This document shows, piece after piece, positions 8,897 to 18,206 of a stretch of 64,000 nt of DNA. Every line of letters starts with the position of its first letter. Position 1 is the first letter of the stretch. Position numbers and translations under genes: made by a program. The stretch comes from Actinoplanes sp. TBRC 11911. GTDB taxonomy: Bacteria; Actinomycetota; Actinomycetes; Mycobacteriales; Micromonosporaceae. The notes below the pieces were generated by a model. It was not told where the DNA came from. It ran no database searches and worked only from the letters and a program-made list of their open reading frames with translations. The stretch spans positions 1 through 64,000 of the forward strand of contig NZ_JABBNC010000043.1 of the NCBI RefSeq assembly GCF_012933445.1, in the 5' to 3' direction.

Positions 8897-8971
8897 CCGA
8901 GCCCGGCGGTGGGGGACGGGGGTACGCGTCGGGGCGTGATCGAGGCCACAACACGTATTGGGTTTCGACAG

Positions 8972-8985
8972 TGTTAACGCTCTCA
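8972..8985. promoter_or_regulatory. LacI-family operator-like site 1
   Basis: TGTTAACGCTCTCA, an imperfect palindrome around a central CG, about 196 bp upstream of the ytfQ start. It shares the half-site TGTTAACG with site 3. Confidence 0.5.
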
Positions 8986-9026
8986 TGCCAAGGCGTCAAG
9001 ACCGTCCCGTGCGCGCGCCCCATGAT

Positions 9027-9040
9027 TGTTATCGTTAACA
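9027..9040. promoter_or_regulatory. LacI-family operator-like site 2
   Basis: TGTTATCGTTAACA, with perfect TGTTA/TAACA ends, 55 bp from site 1. It fits the LacI/GalR operator form used for sugar importers in actinomycetes. Confidence 0.55.
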
Positions 9041-9276
9041 GCCTCGACAACTCGCGCCCGCCGGCCACGGAGAGGCCGTGGTGCCCCTGCTGGCAGGCGG
9101 ATTGCCGCCCGAAAGGCCCGTTTTGTCAACACAGAGCGGTCTGATGATCAACTCCGTGTAGTCGAAGGTTCAAGAACGTCGATTTCCTGCGGATCGCCAC
9201 CGGTTTGCCCGCCGGACGCTGAGAGCGCTGCCACCGAGGCCCCGGTTGATCGGGAAAATGCCTTTTGGTGGACTTC

Positions 9277-9290
9277 TGTTAACGTTCACA
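9277..9290. promoter_or_regulatory. LacI-family operator-like site 3
   Basis: TGTTAACGTTCACA, nearly palindromic, 250 bp from site 2. It lies just past the 3' end of the amine oxidase gene and may act as a distal operator for looping. I see no supported gene in 8777-9375. Confidence 0.5.
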
Positions 9291-9375
9291 TTGTGCGACG
9301 GGTCCTGCTAGTGTCCGGTTGCAGGACGCGGCCGGAACGCGGCCCAAAACGGTCGCGAACCCTCGTCACTGCTGG

Positions 9376-10974
9376 TCAGCGCGACACCACACGCTGATGC
9401 AGCGCGGACACCACCGACCGCGCCGACAGGAAAGCCCCGTGCTGCCAGGCCACCTCGCGGCTGAGCCAGTCGCCCGCGAAGTAGACCTTCCCGGCCGGCC
9501 GCAGCAGCAGGTCGTAGGCGGCGCTGCCCCACGGCGGAGCCGTCCACGCGCCCTCGAGGTATCTCATCCGCTCCCAGGCGACCGAGAACGACCCGGCCAG
9601 CTCGGCAACGTATTTGTCACCATGGATCTTTGCGCCCTGCTCCAAGGCACGTTCGAGACGTTGCGGCGGGGTCATTTCCCCGTACGCCCGTGCCCCGTCC
9701 CCGACGTTGTAGTACCCGACGATCAGGCCCCGTCGCGCGTGGAAGTCGTGCGACGGATACCAGATGTGCGCGATATCGAGATCCGTCTCGGTGATGCCGC
9801 CGTAGATGCGCAGATCCTGTTCCCACCAACGGCTGCGGTACTCGAGCCCGATCTTCCCGGCCGCGACGACCGGGAAACTGTTCAGCGCGGCCGTCACATC
9901 GGCACCGAGGTTGTGCGGAATGCGGGCCATCAGATGCGGCGGCAGCGCGGCGACGCAGAAATCCCCGGTGATGCTCCGGGTCCGCCCGTTCTGCCGATAG
10001 ACCACGTCCACACCACCCGGCTGGTCGGTCACCGAGACCACCTCCGCGTCGAGCCGGATCCGGCCCGGCCCGACCGCCCTGCTCAGTGCGGCCGGGATCC
10101 GGTCCATGCCACCGACCGGCTGGAACATCAGCATCGCCTGGTCGTAGCCGAACTCGAAGCTGACGTACCGGCCCACGTCGCTCGCGAACACGTCGGCCAG
10201 CGACGACGGCTCGGCCAGCGGCGTACCGGCGTCATTGCCGGCGCCCGGAAAGCTCGCGAATCCCCGGTGGTCGCCGCCGCGATAGGCCCACCCGTCGGCA
10301 CGCCCGCCGATCTGGCCGAATCCCTCAAGGAACGCGAGAATCCGCTCCTTGTCCACCGCCGTCAATCGCGCGTCCAGGGCACCCTGATCGGTGGCCTTGG
10401 CGAGCAGTTCCGCGATGTAGCCGTACACGTCTGCCTTCGCCGTCCGGTACCGGATCGGCGTCCTTCCGGCCGCCTCGTTGTAGACCAACGCGTCCGCGTT
10501 CTGATTGGCGAAGACCTCGACCGGCACACCCAATTCGCGGCAGTAGTCCAACGTCACCATCCACTGCGCGATCCGGGCCGGACCGGGGTTGAAATAGGTG
10601 CCCGCCGCGAATCCGGCGCGCTGCGTATGACCGTCCAGATCCGTCTCGCTGGTCCCGTTCCGGACGGTGAGATTGCGACCACCCGCGGCGGCCCGCGCCT
10701 CCAGGATCGTGCAGTCGTAACCGGCCTTGCCGAGCTCGTACGCGCATGCCAGCCCGGTGATCCCGCCGCCCAGGACGACCACCCGCTTCGCGGCGCGCCC
10801 GGTCAGCGTGAAATCCGAGAGGGCCGGCGGCCGGAACGGCGGTGCGGGCGCCGCGGCGACCGGCGCGAGTCCCAGCGCGCCCATCGTCGCGAAGAGGGCT
10901 CCGGCGCCGCCGCTCACACCGACCGAGCGCAGAAACCGCCGCCTGCTGACATTGATCCCGGTCACGGGCTCCAT
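9376..10974 (-). CDS. Tat-exported flavin amine oxidase
   Basis: Predicted FAD-dependent amine or L-amino-acid oxidase (532 aa) acting outside the cell. The N-terminus carries SRRRFLRS followed by a hydrophobic stretch, a clear twin-arginine signal, so it is probably exported already folded with FAD bound. The dinucleotide fold VVVLGGGITGLACAYELG with the downstream EARAAAGGR motif begins about residue 65, and the C-terminal FAD motif is YFAGDWLSREVAWQHGA. The substrate amine cannot be read from sequence. AGGA precedes the ATG at a normal distance. It is divergent from the aldehyde dehydrogenase gene, whose product could in principle oxidise an aldehyde made by such an oxidase; the link is only suggestive. 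Confidence 0.8.
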   Translation of the reverse strand: MEPVTGINVSRRRFLRSVGVSGGAGALFATMGALGLAPVAAAPAPPFRPPALSDFTLTGRAAKRVVVLGGGITGLACAYELGKAGYDCTILEARAAAGGRNLTVRNGTSETDLDGHTQRAGFAAGTYFNPGPARIAQWMVTLDYCRELGVPVEVFANQNADALVYNEAAGRTPIRYRTAKADVYGYIAELLAKATDQGALDARLTAVDKERILAFLEGFGQIGGRADGWAYRGGDHRGFASFPGAGNDAGTPLAEPSSLADVFASDVGRYVSFEFGYDQAMLMFQPVGGMDRIPAALSRAVGPGRIRLDAEVVSVTDQPGGVDVVYRQNGRTRSITGDFCVAALPPHLMARIPHNLGADVTAALNSFPVVAAGKIGLEYRSRWWEQDLRIYGGITETDLDIAHIWYPSHDFHARRGLIVGYYNVGDGARAYGEMTPPQRLERALEQGAKIHGDKYVAELAGSFSVAWERMRYLEGAWTAPPWGSAAYDLLLRPAGKVYFAGDWLSREVAWQHGAFLSARSVVSALHQRVVSR

Positions 10975-11157
10975 CCCGCGATCCTACGATCGTGACGCGC
11001 GCCGGACCCTCCGCTGATTCGACGAACGCCACTATGATCTCCGCAGGGCCGGTTCGATCGGGGCATCAGCTGCGTGGGCAACTACGAGGCGGTGAAGCGG
11101 CAAGCCTTGTACTGACAGAACATGGTTGCGGTACGCCGGCGCTGCCACGGTTGACGC

Positions 11158-12567
11158 ATGAACATCAACCACTGGATCAACGGCCGGGCGGAGAGCTCGA
11201 CCAATTCCCGTACGCTCCCGGTGGTCAACCCGGCGACCGGTGACCTCGTCGCGGAGACCCCCGCGGGCACCCCGGAGGACGTCGACAAGGCCGTGGCGGC
11301 GGCGCGGGCGGCCTTCCCCGCCTGGGCGGCCACGAGCCCGGCCGAGCGGATCGCTGTCGTGCGCCGGCTGGCCGCGGAGCTCCAGGCCCGCACCGAGCGG
11401 ATCGCCACCGCGATCACCGCCGAGATGGGCGCGCCGACAACGCTGTCCCGGGCGGCGCAGGCTGCGTTCCCGGTGCTGGTGGCCGAGTCGATGGCCGGCG
11501 TCGCGGAGACCTTCGCATGGTCCGAGCGGATTGGTACGTCCCTGGTCGTACACGAGCCGATCGGTGTGGTCGGCGCGATCACGCCGTGGAATTTCCCGCT
11601 GCAGCAGATGATGTCGAAGGTGGCGCCCGCGCTGCTGGCCGGCAACACCGTGGTGGCCAAGCCGGCCGAGGGAGCGCCGCTGACCATCGGCATCCTGGCC
11701 GAGGCGGCGAAGGAGGCGGGCCTGCCGGACGGTGTGCTGAACGTGGTCTACGGCGAGGGCCCGGTCGTGGGCGAGGCGATCGCGGCCCACCCGGACGTCG
11801 ACATGGTGTCGTTCACCGGTTCCACCCGGGCAGGCCGGCGGATCGGGGCGGTCGCGGCGGTGACGGTCAAGCGGGTGACGCTGGAATTGGGTGGCAAGGG
11901 GGCGCACGTCCTGCTCGACGACGCGGATTTCGCCACGGCGGTGGCCCAGAGTCTGGGGCACGTGTTCATCAACGGCGGGCAGGTCTGCGGGTCGTGGCCG
12001 CGGCTGCTGGTTCCGGCCGGCCGGCAGGACGAGGTGGTGGGGCTGGCCGTCGAGGCGGCGAGGACGTATGTGGTGGGGGATCCTCGGGACGAGACGACGG
12101 GCATCGGGCCGATGGCGTCGGAGGCGCACCGAGAGCGGGTCGAGGCGTACATCCAAAGGGGTATCGCGGACGGTGCCACGCTGGTCTACGGCGGTCCCGG
12201 CCGGCCGGAGGGGTGGGACAAGGGCGCCTATGTCCGGCCGACCATCTTCGCGGACGTCGACCCCGGATCGGTGATCGCGCAGGAGGAAATCTTCGGGCCG
12301 GTGCTGACCATCATCCCGTACGCCGACGAGGACGAGGCCGTGGCTATCGCGAACGCGACGGTGTACGGGTTGACGAGTGGCGTTTCCGGTGAGCCGGAGC
12401 ACGCGCTCGCCGTGGCCCGCCGGTTGCGCGCCGGTCAGGTCGATGTGAACGGCGGGGACTGGAATCCGTTGGCGCCGTTCGGTGGGTACAAGCAGTCCGG
12501 CAATGGTCGTGAGTTCGGCCGTGACGGGCTGCGCGAATTCGTCGAGACGAAGGCCATCCAGTTGTAG
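11158..12567 (+). CDS. NAD(P)-dependent aldehyde dehydrogenase
   Basis: A 469-residue member of the aldehyde dehydrogenase superfamily that oxidises an aldehyde to the acid with NAD(P). Visible motifs include the oxyanion/NAD segment TPWNFPLQQ, FTGSTRAG of the cofactor loop, the catalytic general-base Glu243 in ELGGKG, and the nucleophile Cys277 in GGQVCGS. EEIFGPVL and PFGGYKQSGNGRE complete the family pattern. Length is typical and no residue is missing. Substrate unknown. It is transcribed away from the amine oxidase gene across a 183-bp gap and is followed by a sharp palindrome. Confidence 0.88.
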   Translation: MNINHWINGRAESSTNSRTLPVVNPATGDLVAETPAGTPEDVDKAVAAARAAFPAWAATSPAERIAVVRRLAAELQARTERIATAITAEMGAPTTLSRAAQAAFPVLVAESMAGVAETFAWSERIGTSLVVHEPIGVVGAITPWNFPLQQMMSKVAPALLAGNTVVAKPAEGAPLTIGILAEAAKEAGLPDGVLNVVYGEGPVVGEAIAAHPDVDMVSFTGSTRAGRRIGAVAAVTVKRVTLELGGKGAHVLLDDADFATAVAQSLGHVFINGGQVCGSWPRLLVPAGRQDEVVGLAVEAARTYVVGDPRDETTGIGPMASEAHRERVEAYIQRGIADGATLVYGGPGRPEGWDKGAYVRPTIFADVDPGSVIAQEEIFGPVLTIIPYADEDEAVAIANATVYGLTSGVSGEPEHALAVARRLRAGQVDVNGGDWNPLAPFGGYKQSGNGREFGRDGLREFVETKAIQL

Positions 12568-12582
12568 CCGGTTCCGGGTTGG

Positions 12583-12603
12583 ACTTTCGTGTTACACGAA
12601 AGT
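12583..12603. promoter_or_regulatory. Perfect 9-bp-arm palindrome
   Basis: Arms ACTTTCGTG and CACGAAAGT flank TTA, 15 nt after the aldehyde dehydrogenase stop and about 145 nt before the subtilase start. Being AT-richer than its surroundings and without a U tail, it looks more like a TetR-type operator than a terminator. Which gene it serves is unclear. Confidence 0.5.
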
Positions 12604-12746
12604 GCGTACTTTGTTACGGGCATGTTTCCGGCGGTCTCGAATGTGAGACAGCTCTAGGGCAAAGATCGACAGTCTTCGTACGGTCTGGTCGCCCGGCGTA
12701 CCGGCCACCCCCTTGGCCATGGCGCCGGGGGAGAGGACTCAGTGCT

Positions 12747-15700
12747 GTGACTGTTATGAACGGCCCGGGACGGCGGTTGGTCGCTGGTCTTGCCGGGCTC
12801 GTCGCCGCGGCCGGGCTTGTCCTGCCCGGCAATCCGGCCGCGGCGGCGCCCACCGGCGCGGCTGCCGCGAACCTCGCGCCAGGTGCGAACCCCGCGACGG
12901 GTGCTAAGCCCGCGCCGCCTGGGCCGCCGCCTACGCCGGGGACCGGGAGCAAGGACTTCGGTGCGGTCGCGGACGCGGGCAAGCCGGCCCGCTATCTCGT
13001 GCGGCTCAGTGATGCGCCGCTGGCCACGTACGGTGGGGGTGTGTCGGGTCTGGCCGCCACCCGGGTGCCGGAAGGCGCGAAGCTCAACCCGGACACTGTG
13101 GGCGCCCGCGCGTACCGGTCCTATCTGGGCGGGCGCCGCGACGCGGTGGTGAGTAAGACGAAAGTCAAGGTGCGGCAGGCCTTCGACACCACGTTCAACG
13201 GGTTTGCCGCGGACCTCAGCGCGGCCCAGGCCGACACGCTGCGCCACACCGCGGGCGTCTCGGCCGTGTACGCCGATACGACCGTGCACGTGCAGACCTC
13301 CAACACCAGCAAGGAGCTTGGTCTGGCCGGCCGCGGTGGCGTGTGGGACGAGCAGTTTCACGGCGACCAGCATGCGGGTGAGGGCGTCATCATCGGCGTC
13401 ATCGACAGCGGGTACTGGCCGGAGAGCCCCAGCTTCGCCGCGATGGCCGAGCCACGGCCGGACCGCAAGACGATCGCCGCCAAGTGGCACGGCACGTGTG
13501 ACTTCGGTACCGCGGAACCGGCCAAGTGCAACAACAAGGTGATCGGCGCCCGGTGGTTCGACAGCGCCGGCTTCTCCACCATCAACCCGTCGGAGTTCCC
13601 GTCGCCGCGCGACAGCAACGGGCACGGCACGCACACCGCCAGCACGGCGGCCGGTCGCAGCGGCGTTTCGGCCACTGTGGACGGACTGGACCTCGGCAAG
13701 ATCACCGGCATGGCTCCGGCCGCCCGGCTCGCCATCTACAAGGCGCTCTGGTCGGACGGTGCGGGCGGCGCGGTGGGCAGCACCGCCGACATCGTCAGCG
13801 CCATCGACGCCGCCGTGTCCGACGGTGTCGACGTCATCAGCTACTCGGTGGGTGACGACAGCGAGTACTGGAGCCCGGTCGAGGAGGCGTTCTTCAACGC
13901 CGCCGCGGCCGGCGTGTTCATCTCCGCGGCCGCCGGAAACGCCGGCCCGTCGTTCAACACCGTGGACAACACCGAGCCGTGGGTGACCACGGTCGCCGCC
14001 ACCGAGCAGGACAAGCGCTACCTGCGCACGATCACGCTGGGCAACGGGCGCACCTACACCGGTGTCGGCATCGGCGCGGGCACCAAGCCGGCACCGCTGA
14101 TCGACGCGGCGGACGCGGGCAACGACCCGGTCGACCCGGTGTACCGGTACTGGGCCGAGCTCTGCTGGCCCGGCACGCTGGACCCGGCCAAGACCGCCGG
14201 CAAGATCGTGCTGTGCAGCCGGGGTGAGAACGGGCGCGTCGAGAAGGGCGATGTGGTCGCCGGTGCGGGCGGCGCCGGCATGATCCTGTACCAGCCCGAC
14301 TGGGACCCGAACACCGGAGTCGCCGACCTGCAGAAGGTCCCGACCGCGCACGTCGATGTGCCGACCGGTGCGGCCCTGCTGGCCTACGTGAAGACGCCGC
14401 ACCCGACCGTGAAGCTCAGCGCCGGGGTCTTCACCAAGGTCGAGGCCCCGTCGATGGCCGGCTTCTCCTCGTCCGGCCCGTCCGCGCTGAGCGCGGGCGA
14501 CCTGCTCAAGCCGGACATCGCCGCGCCCGGTGTGGACGTGGCGGCCGCCTTCTCGCCCGCCGAGGGCGGCGAGAACTTCGCGCTGGAGTCCGGCACCTCG
14601 ATGGCCACCCCGCACATCGCGGGCATCGCGGCGCTGGTCAAGGCCAAGCACCCGGACTGGTCGCCGGCCGCGATCCGGTCGGCGCTGATGACCGGCAGCC
14701 GGGACCGCACCGACAAGGGCAACCCGATCCGCGAGGTGGACCACGCCGGAAGTCCGCTGAACTACGGCGCCGGCGAGGTGCGCCCGGCCGAGTCGTTCGA
14801 CCCCGGACTGGTCTACGACTCGACGCCGGACCAATGGCTGCAATGGCTCTGCGGGGTCAGCGCGGACCACGGCTCGGATCTCGGGCTGTCCCTCAACGGC
14901 TGCGACGACATCGGCACGATGCCCGCCACGGAACTCAACTACCCGTCGGTGTCGCTCGGTCACCTGGTCGGCACGCAGACCGTGACCCGGACAGTCACCA
15001 ACGTCGGCAACCGCACCAGCCGGTACACGGCTCGGATCCAAGCGCCGGCCGGTTACTCGGTCAAGGTTTCGCCGAGCAGCTTCGAGGTGAAGCCGGGTAA
15101 GAGCGTCCGCTTCCAGGTGACCGTCACGCATTCCGGCGGGGCGTACGGGCAATGGGTGTCGGGGAATTTGACCTGGCACGACAACCAGGGCCACGACGTG
15201 CGGATCCCGTTGGTACTGACCAACACCGACCTGGTGGCCCCGGCCACGCTCGGCGGCACCGGAACGACAGGCAGCAAGGCCATGACGGTGCAGACCGGCT
15301 TCGGTGGCACGCTGAACATCGCCACCGCGGGCCTGACCGCGGGCACCGGCAACGGTTTCAGCCTCGCCGGGCACGGCAGCGGCTGGGACGACACGCTTGC
15401 CGGCGTGCCCGACCCGCTGCCGGCGAACATGTGGGTCACCAAGGTGCATGTGCCGGCCGGCACGGTCGGTTCCACGATCAAGGTCGATTCCCAGTACGGG
15501 CGTTGCAGTGACGACGAGGACAACGTGACCGGCTGCGGCGAGTTCTACGCGAAGGTCTTCGACGCGCAGGGCGGGTTCGTCGCCGCGGACTTCATGCACC
15601 TCCCGCACACGTCGACGCTCACCCTGCCGGACGGCGCCGGCGACTACACGCTGGTCATCGAGCAGATCGACCTGGAGGGCGGGGTGGCGAGCCAGAACTA

Positions 15701-15911
15701 CACGGTGACGGTGTTCACGCCGGGTGCGGCCGGGTCGGGCACCGGAAAGTTCACTGTGGATCCGGCCCGTCGCGCGGTGACGCCGGGTGCCACGGTCAAC
15801 GCCACGGTGCGGTGGTCCGGGCTGGACGCCGGGAAGGCGTACCGGGGAGTGCTGGTGGTGACCGACGGCCATGGTGTCCGTCGGGAGATCCCGGTGGACG
15901 TCGCCGGATGA
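12747..15911 (+). CDS. Secreted subtilisin-like serine protease (S8) with PA and Fn3-like domains
   Basis: Extracellular protease of 1054 residues. I chose the GTG at 12747 because GGGGGAGAGG ends 9 nt before it; an ATG at 12756 is the alternative. A signal peptide runs to about AAAAP. An I9-type prodomain follows, then the S8 catalytic domain with Asp220 (GVIDSG), His293 (NGHGTHTA) and Ser618 (GTSMATPH). The large gap before Ser holds a protease-associated domain (about residues 450-560), as in plant cucumisin-like subtilases and their bacterial relatives. After it come an Fn3-like segment (TVTRTVTNVGNRTSRY) and a beta-rich tail. It is too large and differently built to be a mycosin (MycP), and no C-terminal membrane anchor is seen. 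A strong terminator follows. Confidence 0.88.
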   Translation: MTVMNGPGRRLVAGLAGLVAAAGLVLPGNPAAAAPTGAAAANLAPGANPATGAKPAPPGPPPTPGTGSKDFGAVADAGKPARYLVRLSDAPLATYGGGVSGLAATRVPEGAKLNPDTVGARAYRSYLGGRRDAVVSKTKVKVRQAFDTTFNGFAADLSAAQADTLRHTAGVSAVYADTTVHVQTSNTSKELGLAGRGGVWDEQFHGDQHAGEGVIIGVIDSGYWPESPSFAAMAEPRPDRKTIAAKWHGTCDFGTAEPAKCNNKVIGARWFDSAGFSTINPSEFPSPRDSNGHGTHTASTAAGRSGVSATVDGLDLGKITGMAPAARLAIYKALWSDGAGGAVGSTADIVSAIDAAVSDGVDVISYSVGDDSEYWSPVEEAFFNAAAAGVFISAAAGNAGPSFNTVDNTEPWVTTVAATEQDKRYLRTITLGNGRTYTGVGIGAGTKPAPLIDAADAGNDPVDPVYRYWAELCWPGTLDPAKTAGKIVLCSRGENGRVEKGDVVAGAGGAGMILYQPDWDPNTGVADLQKVPTAHVDVPTGAALLAYVKTPHPTVKLSAGVFTKVEAPSMAGFSSSGPSALSAGDLLKPDIAAPGVDVAAAFSPAEGGENFALESGTSMATPHIAGIAALVKAKHPDWSPAAIRSALMTGSRDRTDKGNPIREVDHAGSPLNYGAGEVRPAESFDPGLVYDSTPDQWLQWLCGVSADHGSDLGLSLNGCDDIGTMPATELNYPSVSLGHLVGTQTVTRTVTNVGNRTSRYTARIQAPAGYSVKVSPSSFEVKPGKSVRFQVTVTHSGGAYGQWVSGNLTWHDNQGHDVRIPLVLTNTDLVAPATLGGTGTTGSKAMTVQTGFGGTLNIATAGLTAGTGNGFSLAGHGSGWDDTLAGVPDPLPANMWVTKVHVPAGTVGSTIKVDSQYGRCSDDEDNVTGCGEFYAKVFDAQGGFVAADFMHLPHTSTLTLPDGAGDYTLVIEQIDLEGGVASQNYTVTVFTPGAAGSGTGKFTVDPARRAVTPGATVNATVRWSGLDAGKAYRGVLVVTDGHGVRREIPVDVAG

Positions 15912-15918
15912 TCGATGT

Positions 15919-15946
15919 CCCCGGACCTCCGCCCGGAGGTCCGGGG
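15919..15946 (+). terminator. Strong hairpin terminator after the subtilase
   Basis: Perfect 12-bp arms CCCCGGACCTCC and GGAGGTCCGGGG around the loop GCCC, starting 7 nt after the stop codon. It overlaps the most upstream possible ATG (15915) of the next gene, arguing for the downstream start. Confidence 0.8.
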
Positions 15947-15962
15947 ACTTATCCTGGCGCGG

Positions 15963-18206
15963 ATGTATCCGATCCCGGTGCTGTTCGCGCTGCACGCGGG
16001 CGGCCCGTTCGTCGGACGTGCGGCGCAGCTGGCCACACTGCTGTCCGGGCGATTCGTGGCGATGCTCGTCACCGGCGAGGCCGGGGTCGGCAAGACCCGG
16101 CTGGTGGCCGAGGCGGTGACCGCGGCGGCGCTTCCGGTGGTCGTGGCGCACTGCGACGACCTGCGTGAGCCGCAGCCGCTCGGACCGGTGCTGGACGGGT
16201 TGCGGGCGGCCCGGACGGCCGGCGTGGTCGACGCGCGCCGTCTGCGGGGTCATCGAATGCTCGGCGTCCTCGCGCCGCTGCTGCCGCAACTGGCCGAGTT
16301 CCTGGCGCCGGCGCCGGCGCCACTGCCCGATCAGGACGCCGAACGCGCACGGCTGCTGCGGGCGACGGCCGCGTTGCTGGGTGCGCTCGGGCCGCTCGTG
16401 CTCGCGGTTGAGGACCTGCAGATGGCCGACCCGGCCACCCTCGAACTCATCGACCACCTCGCCGCCCACCCCGTCCCCGGCCTGATCGTGCTGATCACCA
16501 TGCGGGACGGGGAATGGCCGGGCGCGTGGCGTCCGAGCGCCGCCGTGGGCCGGTTGCGCGTTCCCGCGATGACCCGCGAGGAGGTGGGCAGCCTCGCGGC
16601 CGGGCTGCTCGACACCGACCTTCCGGCCTCGGTCGTCGCCCGGCTGCACGAGCGCACGGCAGGCATCCCTTTCCTGGTCGAAGAGGTGGTCCGCTCCGAC
16701 GCGGATCAGGTGCGCGAGCATCCCGAGGTGCTCGCCGAGGGTGCCGTCCCCGCGCTGCTGCGCGATGTGCTGACGGCCCGGTTGCGGCCGCTGGACGACG
16801 TCGCGCGGGAGGTGCTCGGCGCGGCCGCGGTCAGCGGGACGGCGGTGGATCCGCAGGCGCTGGCTGCCCTGCTCGGCTTCGATGTGAGCGCCGTGCGGGC
16901 AGGCCTCGCGCGAGCGGTGGCGGCCGGTCTCCTGCATTCGCGGGACGGCCGGCTGTGGTTCCGGCACACCCTCGCCCGGCAGGTCGTCCATGACCTGCTG
17001 CCCTCGATGACCCGGCGCTTGTTGCACCTGCGGACCGCGCGGATGCTGGAACGGCAGCGGCCCCGGCCGGTGGCCCGGCTGGCGCACCACTATCGGGAGG
17101 CGGGCAGCGCGGCCGACCACGTGCGCAACGCGGAGGCCGCGGCAGCCCTGGCGAGCGCGCAAGGCGACGATGCGACCGCAGCCCGCTTCCTTCTGGGTGC
17201 GACCGGCTATGACGAGTTGCCGCGTCCGGTGCGGGTGCGACTGGCCGCGAAGCTGGGCCGGTCCGCGATCGAAGGCGTTGCCCAGGCCGAGGCGATCCCG
17301 GTGCTGCGCTCGTTGCTTCAGGATCGCCGTCTGCCGTCCGGGGCCCGCGGCGAGCTCGGCTTCGCGCTCGGCCGGATGCTGCGCCAGCAGGGCGAGGCCC
17401 GGCTCGGGTACGAGGAGATCGAGCGGGCGGTGCCGTTTCTGCGCAACGCGGGTCGTCGCGCCCGCGCGCTGGCGGTGCTGTCCGCACCGGACACCGTCGT
17501 GGGCCGGCACGTGTCGCAGCATCAGCGGCATTGCCTCGACGCGGCGCGGGCGGCTCAGGAATCGGGGGAGCCGGCTGCCCGGCTCGCGGTGGAGATCGCG
17601 CGCTTGTCGCTCGCGCTGGAGACCGGCGACCCGGGCGCCGGGAGCGCGGTGCGGGCCGTGCTCGCCGACCTCGAGGACTACCCGAGGGAACGGGCGCGGG
17701 CAGCCTTGAACTGGGCGCAGGGCGCCTTGCACGTCGGCCGGACATCGCTGGCAACCTGCCTGCTCGAGATCGGCCGCCCGGTGGTGGACGCGGCCGACTA
17801 CGAACGGCTGCGGCCAGTGGTCGAGCTCACCGAGATGAGCCTGGACCTGGCCGCCGACCGTCGGGCCGGCCTGGCCGACCGCCTGTTGCGTTTCCTGGCT
17901 CGCCCGCACCGGCTGCCGCTGGCGATGGCCGACGCGCGGCTCTACCTGGCTCGCCTACACCATCGCGAGGGCCGGGTCGAGCCGGCCGAGCAGGGCATGC
18001 GGGAGGTGATCGCCGAGGCGGAGCGGGTCGGCGCGATCTGGCCGCTGGTCCCGGCCCGCACGGCGCTGGCCGCTTTGCTTTCCGAGCTTCCCGGCCGTAC
18101 GCCCGAGGGCCGCACCGAGGCACGCCGTGTACTCGACCTGGCGGCCGGAAAGGGCCTACCCGCCTGGGGTGCCGAGGCGACCCGGGTTCTGGCCGGGTTG
18201 GTCTAG
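15963..18206 (+). CDS. LuxR-type large ATPase lacking the DNA-binding domain
   Basis: A 747-residue signal-transduction ATPase of the LAL/MalT-like STAND type. Walker A is GEAGVGKTRL near residue 30 and a Walker B-like strand is LVLAVEDLQMAD. A long helical, TPR-like C-terminal half follows, and the protein stops after it with no helix-turn-helix. I prefer the ATG at 15963 to the ATG at 15915 because the latter lies at the edge of the terminator hairpin. A TATCCT element ends 7 nt before 15963, so the message may be leaderless. Its 3' end overlaps that of the convergent 115-aa gene by 51 bp. Without a DNA-binding domain it may work through a partner protein or be a remnant. Confidence 0.65.
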   Translation: MYPIPVLFALHAGGPFVGRAAQLATLLSGRFVAMLVTGEAGVGKTRLVAEAVTAAALPVVVAHCDDLREPQPLGPVLDGLRAARTAGVVDARRLRGHRMLGVLAPLLPQLAEFLAPAPAPLPDQDAERARLLRATAALLGALGPLVLAVEDLQMADPATLELIDHLAAHPVPGLIVLITMRDGEWPGAWRPSAAVGRLRVPAMTREEVGSLAAGLLDTDLPASVVARLHERTAGIPFLVEEVVRSDADQVREHPEVLAEGAVPALLRDVLTARLRPLDDVAREVLGAAAVSGTAVDPQALAALLGFDVSAVRAGLARAVAAGLLHSRDGRLWFRHTLARQVVHDLLPSMTRRLLHLRTARMLERQRPRPVARLAHHYREAGSAADHVRNAEAAAALASAQGDDATAARFLLGATGYDELPRPVRVRLAAKLGRSAIEGVAQAEAIPVLRSLLQDRRLPSGARGELGFALGRMLRQQGEARLGYEEIERAVPFLRNAGRRARALAVLSAPDTVVGRHVSQHQRHCLDAARAAQESGEPAARLAVEIARLSLALETGDPGAGSAVRAVLADLEDYPRERARAALNWAQGALHVGRTSLATCLLEIGRPVVDAADYERLRPVVELTEMSLDLAADRRAGLADRLLRFLARPHRLPLAMADARLYLARLHHREGRVEPAEQGMREVIAEAERVGAIWPLVPARTALAALLSELPGRTPEGRTEARRVLDLAAGKGLPAWGAEATRVLAGLV

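Noticed and set aside
9026..9397. Plus-strand frame of 123 codons in the ytfQ upstream region
   Set aside because: Overlaps two operator-like sites, is Arg-rich and lacks a ribosome binding site or known family.
12747..15911. Subtilase considered as the mycosin (MycP) of the T7SS
   Set aside because: It has a PA domain and long beta-rich tail, no C-terminal membrane anchor, is twice the usual size and is 20 kb from eccC.
12654..17909. Long minus-strand open frame opposite the subtilase and ATPase genes
   Set aside because: Antisense by-product of high third-position GC; the plus strand carries full protein families with catalytic residues.
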